Below, piece after piece: positions 1 through 4,363 of a stretch of 9,035 bases of DNA. The first letter of the stretch is position 1, and each line of letters begins with the position of its first letter. Made by a program: the position numbers and the translations under genes. The notes under the pieces were generated by a model. The model did not search any database. It was not told the origin of the DNA and saw nothing but the letters and a program-made list of their open reading frames with translations. The DNA lies in the NCBI GenBank assembly GCA_029460375.1, contig JARPAQ010000080.1:1-9035 (forward strand). The letters run 5' to 3'. This DNA comes from Nitrososphaerota archaeon (GTDB lineage Archaea; Thermoproteota; Nitrososphaeria; Nitrososphaerales; JACPRH01).

Positions 1-60
1 GGTATTAATCCAGTGATTAGAACTAGATGTACAAGATTTAGAACAGCTGGGGGTAGGGGG

Positions 61-78
61 TTTCCCATATATGGGAAA
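61..78. repeat. Perfect 18-bp palindrome
   Basis: The two half-sites TTTCCCATA and TATGGGAAA form a perfect, uninterrupted inverted repeat. It lies about 80 bp beyond the stop codon of the minus-strand 187-aa gene and near the window edge, so it may be an operator for a gene outside the window or a dyad at the 3' end of this one. Because there is no loop it suits a DNA-binding dimer better than an RNA hairpin. The function is inferred. Confidence 0.5.
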
Positions 79-159
79 TATGTTTAGAGGATTTTCAGTT
101 CTATCTTTAAGACGTTTGATTCTGGTTGTGTACTGACCTTAAAGATATGAGCCGAAGTT

Positions 160-723
160 TTATTGGAGATAGGGAATTCTGCGTTTCCACTTATCCATCT
201 CGATGTTTAGATCTCTATCCAGTTTCGCCTGTTCTCTCGAGATTAAAGGCAAGGCTCGGTAAGAATGTACCATCGGGCCTTGTATTACGCCGGGTGATCT
301 AATCCTATCGAGTGTAGTTGGTGGTTTCTTCAATATATCGGTAATCATCTTTGTTTTCTCTACCATGTCAATTCCTTCTCCATCCATCGCCAAAATTCTA
401 TCCACATACCTCTGCGGTATTTCTCGAAAGCCATAAGGGTCTACCCTGGGATTCATCTTGATATCCCCTGAGATTCTTCCCCCTATGCCTAGCTTACCGC
501 TGTATAGACTATCACGTCTAACTAGCCAGGACTCCTTTTCTCCGTTAATCAGTAGTTCTGGATATCCATTGGTGCTGATACCAGAATATATCCTCCATCC
601 CTCTGGTCTTCCAAAATATCTCTTCCAAAACTCCGCCCATATTACATCTTCCGGTAATAAGTTCACATCCACTCTGCTAATTATTGGCCATATAAGCACT
701 CGTCTAAATTCACTGTAGCTCAC
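160..723 (-). CDS. Hypothetical protein, 187 aa, accessory region
   Basis: I do not recognise this protein. It is read from a GTG codon at 723-721 and stops at TAA (162-160). It has no signal peptide or membrane segment and is rich in charged and aromatic residues; the N-terminal third contains WAEFWKRYFGRPEGW, the centre is Gly-rich (SGKLGIGGRISGD, about residues 74-86), and the C-terminus is Lys/Arg/Asp-rich. The frame stays open upstream of the GTG for 11 more codons to a TAA, and that stretch also reads like protein (FPDGIDIN), so the true N-terminus could be longer or the gene could be 5'-truncated. No good Shine-Dalgarno motif precedes the GTG. The overlapping plus-strand frame at 458-718 is shorter and less protein-like. 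Coding is likely because of the length; the function is unknown. Confidence 0.55.
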   Translation of the reverse strand: MSYSEFRRVLIWPIISRVDVNLLPEDVIWAEFWKRYFGRPEGWRIYSGISTNGYPELLINGEKESWLVRRDSLYSGKLGIGGRISGDIKMNPRVDPYGFREIPQRYVDRILAMDGEGIDMVEKTKMITDILKKPPTTLDRIRSPGVIQGPMVHSYRALPLISREQAKLDRDLNIEMDKWKRRIPYLQ

Positions 724-869
724 GTTGATATCGATCCCGTCGGGAAAGGTTTAGAACGTACTGAAGCCCTAGAAGCTTAATTCCACGGAAATCAGCCGCA
801 TTGGGTGCATACCCCTCTTTGACTCCGCTTCTGCTCTAACAGCTGAACCGTGTCACAAGCACTACACAT

Positions 870-1040
870 CTACCGGCTGCCAGCCTCCAGAGCCATCTTA
901 GCGAATAGGTGAATGCAGAGTGTATCACGGCCATCGTGAACCAAGATTATGCAAAACCCATCCTTGCTATAGCATGTTCTACATAGAGAGAACTTTATAC
1001 CTATTGTTTCATAGGGTTCTGTAGAAAATAAGGGTGTTGA
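870..1040 (-). pseudogene. Possible gene remnant, 56 codons, no start codon
   Basis: Between an in-frame TAA (1043-1041) and a TAG (872-870) the minus strand reads 56 sense codons that look like protein: a CRTC pair, then DGFCIILVHDGRDTLCIHLF with alternating hydrophobic residues. There is no ATG or GTG upstream of the conserved-looking part; only an internal TTG exists. This could be the 3' end of a broken gene, or chance. A short plus-strand frame antisense to it (GTG at about 916) is also open, which lowers confidence. Confidence 0.22.
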
Positions 1041-1048
1041 TTAATGGT

Positions 1049-1170
1049 TGTTGAATCTGGTAGCTGCATGAGACGGCTTAATTCGACTCGTCCGCTGTTA
1101 AAGGGGCATGATAAAGGGCTAACGCCCACCGAGGAACAATTTGTCCTCTCATTACCAACCAAATTCAACA
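1049..1170 (+). other. Candidate structured RNA segment
   Basis: TGTTGAAT plus TGG (1049-1060) can pair with CCA plus ATTCAACA (1159-1170), an 11-of-12 closing stem. Inside lie GGGC-TAAC-GCCC, a GAGGA(A)CA/TGTCCTC hairpin with a three-base loop, and a weaker GACG/CGTC stem. A TATA-like CTTTATAC about 25-30 bp before position 1020 could start a transcript through it. The pattern does not match any RNA family I recognise (not tRNA, RNase P or SRP RNA), and the same stretch contains an open frame from ATG 1044, so the RNA reading is a hypothesis. Confidence 0.2.
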
Positions 1171-1188
1171 CTCTCTACTTACCTTCAG

Positions 1189-1407
1189 CTACAACACATC
1201 TTTCGGCGTTACCCTACCTCTGAGGAGTGCACGGCGGCAGTTGCAGCACAGTAGAATAAGGTTTTCCACGCTGTCCTTGCCACCCTTCTTCTTCGCAACT
1301 ATGTGGAGTAACTCCAAGCATACTAGGAATTCACCGTAGCCACACATCATGCATCTATGCCGAGCTGAGATCGCTCCCGTTAGAGCGGCACATCTAGGCA
1401 ATTTCAT
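1189..1407 (-). CDS. Small HNH-endonuclease-like protein, 72 aa
   Basis: The protein has the layout of an HNH nuclease core: a first zinc-ligand pair CMMC (C19, C22), LLHIVAKKKGGKDSVENLILL (about residues 33-53) with H35 and N49 at the expected places, and a second ligand pair C54/C57. In the family the second pair is normally followed by the last His of the motif (CxxCH); here it is CNCRR, so that His is Arg. The doubled His of the usual HHI is also a single His. It may therefore be a weak or inactive nuclease, or a zinc-binding DNA-binding protein. Stand-alone HNH proteins of this size are common in viruses and integrated elements. It starts at ATG 1407 and is divergent from the RHH gene across a 95-bp gap. 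The domain call is by motif; activity is unknown. Confidence 0.6.
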   Translation of the reverse strand: MKLPRCAALTGAISARHRCMMCGYGEFLVCLELLHIVAKKKGGKDSVENLILLCCNCRRALLRGRVTPKDVL

Positions 1408-1434
1408 ATCGAAATGGCTCAGTCTATTCCCCGT

Positions 1435-1443
1435 GGTTCAACC
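1435..1443. promoter_or_regulatory. Short dyad between divergent HNH and RHH genes
   Basis: GGTT-C-AACC is a small perfect dyad in the intergenic region between the two divergent genes. RHH proteins often bind short dyads near their own promoters, so this is a candidate operator. It is short enough to arise by chance. Confidence 0.2.
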
Positions 1444-1470
1444 GTCATACAGGATGGGGTCTGCGACAGC

Positions 1471-1478
1471 TTTATTAT
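1471..1478 (+). promoter_or_regulatory. TATA-like promoter of the RHH-led cassette
   Basis: TTTATTAT lies 25-32 bp before the ATG at 1503. In archaea, transcription starts about 25 bp after the TATA box, so the transcript would begin at or next to the start codon. This fits a leaderless mRNA, in keeping with the absence of a Shine-Dalgarno motif before this ATG. Confidence 0.45.
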
Positions 1479-1502
1479 CCCGTTTCGTATACATTTTGAC
1501 TT

Positions 1503-1742
1503 ATGAGTGGCATACAGGAAGAAAGTTTGGTGGAGTCTCCCCCCAAGCTAGGCAGGATTCCCATCAGCTTAAGGGTTCCAGAGGACATTGTGAAGGAACT
1601 GCCGTACATAGCTGTCTTCAACCGCAAGACCAGCACATTGGAGCTGGTGCGGGAGTGGATTGTCACCGAGGCTTCTAAGAACATTAACATGGCGAGGTAT
1701 CAGAAGTTCAAGCAGCAGATCACAAAGATACCGAAGGCGTGA
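1503..1742 (+). CDS. Ribbon-helix-helix (RHH/CopG-like) DNA-binding protein, 79 aa
   Basis: Probable small transcription regulator. Residues about 17-25 (GRIPISLRV) fit the DNA-contacting beta strand of RHH proteins. A first helix follows (PEDIVKELPYIAVF, about 26-39), then a turn and a second helix beginning with TSTLELVREWI (about 43-53). The RHH fold needs about 45 residues, which this matches; the tail (about 54-79) is basic and may be a second DNA-contact or oligomerisation region. The N-terminal 16 residues are acidic and probably disordered. It is the first gene of the plus-strand small-gene cassette and is divergent from the HNH gene, a position typical of an autoregulator of an element. 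The start is the first ATG after the TATA-like box. Confidence 0.62.
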   Translation: MSGIQEESLVESPPKLGRIPISLRVPEDIVKELPYIAVFNRKTSTLELVREWIVTEASKNINMARYQKFKQQITKIPKA

Positions 1743-1749
1743 CGTATCC

Positions 1750-2052
1750 TTGACTCTTGGACATCTCTTCTCTATCACAGATTGGGCGAGGGAGCGGCAG
1801 AGGTCACTGCAGAAGAGCAGGAAGCGTGTTAAGAAGATCCCCAGCCATAAGACCGAGCTCCGTAGACTCTGTCGAACCCTCATGCCAAGGTATGTGAAGG
1901 AGCATCCGTATCTGAAATCTAACCCTCCGTACAGTAATTACCTTTTCAGACAGTGGGTTAGGGAGCAGCCGGAGTATAGGGACTTTGTCAGAGATATGAA
2001 GGAGAAAGGTGTAGGTATACCTGGTAGGCGGAGAGAGGAAGCGGTAGAATGA
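1750..2052 (+). CDS. Basic hypothetical protein, about 100 aa
   Basis: I do not recognise this protein. The coding frame runs to TGA 2050-2052 and is strongly basic (stretches such as SLQKSRKRVKKIPSHK, and GRRREE near the end), with a central aromatic segment (RYVKEHPYLKSNPPYSNYLF). This composition suggests nucleic-acid binding. The start is uncertain: TTG at 1750 lies 8 bp after the RHH stop with a weak GGCGTGA motif upstream and is my choice. A TTG at 1660 would overlap the RHH gene by 83 bp, and the ATG at 1885 would leave only 55 residues. The stop overlaps the next gene's ATG (ATGA at 2049-2052), which indicates translational coupling. Confidence 0.5.
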   Translation: MTLGHLFSITDWARERQRSLQKSRKRVKKIPSHKTELRRLCRTLMPRYVKEHPYLKSNPPYSNYLFRQWVREQPEYRDFVRDMKEKGVGIPGRRREEAVE

Positions 2053-2216
2053 AGAAGCAGATAGAGAAGGATATTGAAAGGGTAGCTTGCGAGGCAGTTC
2101 GTTATCTCATAAATATTGCTCTCAGAAAGGTAGAATCTCATCAGCCTCTTGACTACCCCGTTATTCATCCTGAGCTATCTCAACTGTTACGGGAGCGATA
2201 TGGGGCGAAGCGGTAG
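2049..2216 (+). CDS. Small hypothetical protein, 55 aa
   Basis: The ATG at 2049 overlaps the upstream stop as ATGA and is preceded by a purine-rich GGAGAGAGGAAG within the upstream gene, which can act as a Shine-Dalgarno region. The protein begins MKKQIEKDIERVACEAVRYL, likely an amphipathic helix, and ends LLRERYGAKR before TAG 2214-2216. There is no recognisable domain, signal or membrane segment. The tight overlap and matching strand support it as a real member of the cassette. Confidence 0.5.
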   Translation: MKKQIEKDIERVACEAVRYLINIALRKVESHQPLDYPVIHPELSQLLRERYGAKR

Positions 2217-2243
2217 GGTGAATAGGTGAGATGTTGTTGCATT

Positions 2244-2441
2244 ATGAATAAACCAGTGAAAAGAGGTTACTTGTGGTATATTCCACAGTTCAAACTATAT
2301 GTCGTGACGCCTGAGAAGTACGAGAAGCCTTCAGCTCCAGCCAAATATATAGGGCCGGTAAGCTACACTAAGATGGATGAGATTTCCCCCCAGATGATAT
2401 CCAGCAAAGAGGGAGGTGATCAGAACCACGAAGATTTCTAA
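2244..2441 (+). CDS. Small hypothetical protein, 65 aa
   Basis: I do not recognise this protein. It begins MNKPVKRGYLWYIPQFKLYV, rich in aromatic and basic residues with a probable beta-strand pattern, and ends in a polar tail (KEGGDQNHEDF). The start is undecided. ATG 2244 gives the more natural N-terminus and has AGGTGAG 13 bp upstream, which is rather far. GTG 2226 would add six residues (MRCCCI) and has GGGTGA four bases upstream. It is followed 40 bp later by the next small gene. Confidence 0.48.
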   Translation: MNKPVKRGYLWYIPQFKLYVVTPEKYEKPSAPAKYIGPVSYTKMDEISPQMISSKEGGDQNHEDF

Positions 2442-2481
2442 CCGTGTCCACATTCAGCAGGAGGAGCAAGGTGTGAAGTAG

Positions 2482-2580
2482 ATGAAAGAACTAGATGATT
2501 TATCGCAAGAGGAATGTATTGCGCTAGAAGAAGATTTCGACCGATGGTTGAAAGAGAGGTTTGGTGAAGTGGTAGAGTGA
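2482..2580 (+). CDS. Very small acidic protein, 32 aa
   Basis: ATG 2482 is preceded by AAGGTGTG with suitable spacing, and the stop TGA (2578-2580) overlaps the GTG start of the ASCH gene as GTGA. The peptide is acidic and likely helical (MKELDDLSQEECIALEEDFD then RWLKERFGEVVE). It could be a small protein in its own right or a coupling leader for the ASCH gene. The Shine-Dalgarno motif and stop/start overlap are the main support; there is no family assignment. Confidence 0.42.
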   Translation: MKELDDLSQEECIALEEDFDRWLKERFGEVVE

Positions 2581-2903
2581 AGTTCGGTCCTACCTTTGAT
2601 TTGCTTGCCGGTCATAAGACTATGACAAGTCGGGTTCCTGCCGAAAGATGGTACGGATGGTACAGGAATGTGAACCAGCGGTCTAAGGTTGTTATGGCCG
2701 AAGGCCCTGACGGGGAGAAGAGGCCTATTCGTCTGATAGGTTGCGGTGTTCATAAGCTGGGCTGGGTGAAGGAAAAGAAGTTTTGGGAAGAGGGGTTCAG
2801 CAAGCCTTCAGAGTTCGAGGATATTTGGCGTAATCTCTACGGTAGGTTCAACCCTGACGAGCTGGTGTGTAGCCTAGAATTCGAGGTTCTGCTTCAAGGT
2901 TAA
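2577..2903 (+). CDS. ASCH-domain (PUA-like) protein, 108 aa
   Basis: ASCH domains are small beta-barrels related to PUA domains, predicted to bind RNA or modified nucleotides; several members act on RNA or modified nucleosides. The sequence shows the two family landmarks. Near the N-terminus, LLAGHKTMTSR (about residues 9-19) matches the usual L-x-G-x-KT-x-T-x-R signature. Near the C-terminus, EEGFSKPSEFEDIWRNLYG (about 71-89) matches the G[FY]xSxxEFxxxW signature, followed by NPDELVCSLEFEVL, a final strand. The length of 108 aa fits a single-domain member. The GTG start overlaps the stop of the 32-aa gene (GTGA). It is the last gene of the cassette; a strong inverted repeat begins 4 bp after its stop. 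ASCH proteins are frequent in viral and mobile contexts. The target here is unknown. Confidence 0.7.
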   Translation: MKFGPTFDLLAGHKTMTSRVPAERWYGWYRNVNQRSKVVMAEGPDGEKRPIRLIGCGVHKLGWVKEKKFWEEGFSKPSEFEDIWRNLYGRFNPDELVCSLEFEVLLQG

Positions 2904-2906
2904 AGT

Positions 2907-3057
2907 TTGATGCAGGCCTTGCATCAATAATCGACAAAGTTTCCTAGGCCAACTTTTACCCGCTAAATTTTGTCTTCCGTGTCATTCCCGTTGTGAGTCT
3001 CATAACGACTTTTCTGATACGAGGGTCATATCAGACTGGTTCTGAGGGTCAGAACCA
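2907..3057 (+). repeat. Cluster of four short-loop inverted repeats
   Basis: Four stems follow the ASCH stop. At 2907-2927, TTGATGCA and TGCATCAA flank five bases. At 2989-3007, CGTTGTGA and TCATAACG flank GTC, with one G-T pair. At 3013-3035, TCTGATA and TATCAGA enclose a nine-base middle whose GA-GGG-TC can pair further. At 3037-3057, TGGTTCTGA and TCAGAACCA flank GGG, a perfect 9-bp arm. The last two share GAGGGTC at the centre, and the last three lie nearly end to end. They may be one structured transcript, a transcript-end structure for the cassette, or protein-binding sites of a mobile element. Confidence 0.5.
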
Positions 3058-3176
3058 CTTTTCTCTGATGTCACGGTGAGATTCATTTCAGTAACAAGTA
3101 TCCTGAATTGAAGCCTAAAGTTGGTGAGAGAGCCAAGTATGGCCCTGAACGCAGGCTTAAAGGCTTGGAAAGTTAG

Positions 3177-3201
3177 CTGGAGGGGGGCTGTCTCCCCCCA
3201 G
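3177..3201 (+). repeat. G6/C6 inverted repeat
   Basis: GGGGGG (3182-3187) and CCCCCC (3194-3199) flank CTGTCT; the outer CTGG can alternatively pair with the final CCAG with a bulged A. It would be a very stable stem in RNA. No long T-run follows, so it is not a classic terminator. Confidence 0.45.
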
Positions 3202-3262
3202 TCGATAAGTTGTCGATACCGTACATATGTTGTAACCGGCTTGGGTGAAGTGATAACCCCCC

Positions 3263-3289
3263 AGAGTTCGTCAACTCTTGACGGATTCT
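3263..3289 (+). repeat. 12-bp stem with three-base loop
   Basis: AGAGTTCGTCAA and TTGACGGATTCT flank the loop CTC. Ten Watson-Crick pairs and two G-U wobbles (3266/3286 and 3268/3284) pair all twelve positions. In the complementary strand those wobbles would be A-C mismatches, so the structure favours a plus-strand RNA. Confidence 0.45.
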
Positions 3290-3383
3290 ATAGAGCAGCC
3301 TAATCTTAAGCGTAGTGGTCAAGGATCCCTAGGCCTTCCGTCAAAAACCACCCCTCTCTCAAGGCGATTATGAATAGCGGTTG

Positions 3384-3547
3384 TCAGGGTTTTAGTCTGC
3401 TCTGAATTTCTCTAAGGTTCTGTACAGCCTTCGCCTTTTCAAGAGCTTCATCCCGCCTCACAAGCCATTCACGGACGGCAAATCGCTCAGAGAAGCCTCG
3501 GCGTCCAAGTCCCCGACCTTCTCAGTTGCTTCATAGAATGACCGCCA
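3384..3547 (-). pseudogene. Decayed gene fragment with a frameshift
   Basis: Two overlapping minus-strand frames read like successive parts of one protein. The upstream one (3547 down to 3458) gives RSFYEATEKVGDLDAEAS before losing sense and hitting TGA. The downstream one (3521 down to 3384) gives SERFAVREWLVRRDEALEKA, then AVQNLREIQSRLKP and TGA. The latter is a convincing charged helical C-terminus but has no start codon before it. A single frameshift within 3458-3521 would join them; a TAA at 3550-3548 closes the upstream side. The family is not recognised. Confidence 0.35.
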
Positions 3548-3580
3548 TTATCCGCCGCTGATAATACCGCTTAGCGGATA
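3547..3580. repeat. Mutually exclusive short hairpins
   Basis: ATTATC (3547-3552) can pair with GATAAT (3560-3565), while TATCCGC (3549-3555) can pair with GCGGATA (3574-3580). CCGCT/AGCGG (3567-3577) is a third alternative. They overlap, so only some can form at once. The function is unknown. Confidence 0.3.
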
Positions 3581-3613
3581 TAAGGAACTCATGAAATCAG
3601 CATTCTTACCATA

Positions 3614-3632
3614 TTAGAACGTTTGTTAGAAC
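3614..3632 (+). repeat. Tandem TTAGAAC heptamers
   Basis: Two copies of TTAGAAC start 12 bp apart (3614-3620 and 3626-3632), shortly upstream of ATG 3642. The same heptamer occurs as a pair at 17-23 and 38-44, singly at 751-757, and inverted (GTTCTAA) at 8069-8075, 8164-8170 and 8207-8213. All these positions are between genes, which suggests a regulator-binding site. Confidence 0.35.
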
Positions 3633-3641
3633 ATAGAGAAG

Positions 3642-3854
3642 ATGGTCTATCTATGGTATGCTGTAGCGAAGGATCTTCTTAAAGACCTGGTGGGGTGTGT
3701 AGCCGGCAGACAGCTCAATCGCTACGTGGGTCACGGTATCCAAGATTCTAGCAGGCACCTCAGCCGGCTTAAGGTGCGACCAGACCTAGACCTCGACACC
3801 ATAATATCCCAAACCCTAACTAAACAACAGAAGCCACCCGTTGGAATAGCCTGA
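3642..3854 (+). CDS. Doubtful hypothetical protein, 70 aa
   Basis: An ATG frame of 70 codons beginning MVYLWYAVAKDLLKDLVG, with a polar second half (RPDLDLDTIISQTLTKQQ) and no recognisable domain. No clear Shine-Dalgarno motif or well-placed TATA box precedes it. It also contains a GCACCT/AGGTGC inverted repeat (3755-3777) around an AGCCGGCT palindrome, so the stretch may instead be non-coding. It is on the same strand as the ribosomal-protein operon, 125 bp upstream. Confidence 0.25.
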   Translation: MVYLWYAVAKDLLKDLVGCVAGRQLNRYVGHGIQDSSRHLSRLKVRPDLDLDTIISQTLTKQQKPPVGIA

Positions 3855-3885
3855 TAATATAACCTATCCGAAAACACAACGGTAA

Positions 3886-3895
3886 GATTTAATTA
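3886..3895 (+). promoter_or_regulatory. TATA-like promoter of the rpl7ae operon
   Basis: GATTTAATTA would place the transcript start near 3917-3921, giving a leader of about 60 nt before the rpl7ae ATG at 3980. A second AT-rich element, GATAATATAA (about 3853-3862), is an alternative that would lengthen the leader. Confidence 0.35.
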
Positions 3896-3933
3896 CCGGA
3901 TAAGCATCGCCCAATCGGAAGGGTGATAAATAG

Positions 3934-3987
3934 ATGAACCCCAAAAGAAACCACGAATTCTTAAGGAGCCAGAATTCTGATGTCTAA
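3934..3987 (+). CDS. Possible 17-codon upstream reading frame in the rpl7ae leader
   Basis: ATG 3934 follows GGAAGGGTGAT and encodes MNPKRNHEFLRSQNSDV, ending at TAA 3985-3987, which overlaps the rpl7ae start (3980) in another frame. Such an overlap could couple or restrain rpl7ae translation. It is very short, so it may be chance. Confidence 0.18.
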   Translation: MNPKRNHEFLRSQNSDV

Positions 3988-4354
3988 ACCTTACTTTGTT
4001 AAGTTCGAAACGCCGAAGGAGATTGCTGAAGCAGGGTATGAAGCCCTCAGACAGGCTAGGCAGACCGGCAAGATCCGTAAAGGCACCAACGAAACCACAA
4101 AAGCCATAGAGCGAAGCATAGCGAAGCTCGTCATAATAGCGGAAGATGTCGAACCTCCCGAGGTCGTAGCGCACCTCCCTATCATCTGCGAAGAGAGAGG
4201 TGTCCCCTACATCTATGTGCCGAATAAAGCTCAGATGGGCCCTGCGCTCGGAATAGATTTAGGTGCAGCTGCAGCCTGTATAATCGAGCCCGGTGAATCT
4301 CAGGGACTTATAGATCAGATAGTAAGGACTCTGGATAAATTAAAGAAAGGTTGA
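3980..4354 (+). CDS. rpl7ae: Ribosomal protein L7Ae
   Basis: L7Ae binds kink-turn RNA. It is part of the large ribosomal subunit and also a core protein of box C/D and H/ACA RNPs, and of RNase P in many archaea. The 124-aa length is typical. The RNA-contacting KGTNETTKAIER segment (about residues 34-45) is the family signature. The middle VIIAEDVEPPEVVAHLPIIC and the following GVPYIYVPNKAQMGPALGID (about 74-93) also match the family closely. ATG 3980 is preceded by AAGGAG with about 12 bp spacing. It is the first gene of the compact run rpl7ae-rps28e-rpl24e-ndk, with only 9 bp to the next start, so all are probably co-transcribed. In some archaea L7Ae represses its own mRNA through a kink-turn in the leader; here the leader has GTGATAA and CTGATG motifs but no clean kink-turn that I can draw. 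Confidence 0.96.
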   Translation: MSKPYFVKFETPKEIAEAGYEALRQARQTGKIRKGTNETTKAIERSIAKLVIIAEDVEPPEVVAHLPIICEERGVPYIYVPNKAQMGPALGIDLGAAAACIIEPGESQGLIDQIVRTLDKLKKG

Positions 4355-4363
4355 TTTTAGGAG

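Larger units (their letters stand above)
724..1188. other. 465-bp gap with no convincing gene
   Basis: No intact gene is evident. The gap holds a start-less but protein-like minus-strand open frame (870-1040), a plus-strand TATA-like element CTTTATAC at about 990-997, and a stretch at 1049-1170 that can fold into a closed stem with internal hairpins. A 59-codon plus-strand frame begins at ATG 1044 and ends at 1223, overlapping the HNH gene antisense; it is short and lacks recognisable features. One copy of the TTAGAAC heptamer is at 751-757, just upstream of the 187-aa gene. Confidence 0.5.
2904..3979. other. About 1.1 kb without a convincing intact gene, rich in hairpins
   Basis: The stretch between the ASCH gene and rpl7ae holds four inverted repeats at 2907-3057, a G6/C6 inverted repeat at 3177-3201, a 12-bp stem at 3263-3289, a broken minus-strand frame at 3384-3547, overlapping alternative hairpins at 3547-3580, two TTAGAAC heptamers at 3614-3632, a doubtful 70-codon frame at 3642-3854, and the rpl7ae leader. 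A 60-codon plus-strand frame at 3121-3303 spans two of the hairpins and is probably not a gene. A second frame there reads KPKVGERAKYGPERRLKG before a TAG at about 3173-3175 and may be a coding remnant. No tRNA was found. Confidence 0.55.

Noticed and set aside
1044..1223. 59-codon plus-strand frame as a gene
   Set aside because: It overlaps the HNH gene antisense and has no recognisable feature; the same bases can fold as RNA. It is kept only as an alternative reading.
2907..3057. CRISPR array
   Set aside because: The hairpins differ in sequence and length and are separated by a few bases or irregular gaps, not by regular spacers between identical repeats.
3121..3303. 60-codon plus-strand frame as a gene
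   Set aside because: It has a TTG start, spans two strong inverted repeats, and has no family features. Another frame there also reads like protein for 20 residues.
2943..3337. CCTAGGCC at 2943-2950 and 3330-3337 as att-type direct repeats
   Set aside because: Only eight bases are shared, and the copies do not flank a set of genes that makes a unit.
1..3900. Complete provirus or plasmid
   Set aside because: No integrase, replication protein, capsid, packaging gene, tRNA or att repeat is visible. Only HNH, RHH and ASCH genes hint at an element.
724..3979. tRNA genes in the long gaps
   Set aside because: No TTCRANNC T-loop with a matching acceptor stem and CCA-proximal end was found on either strand by eye.
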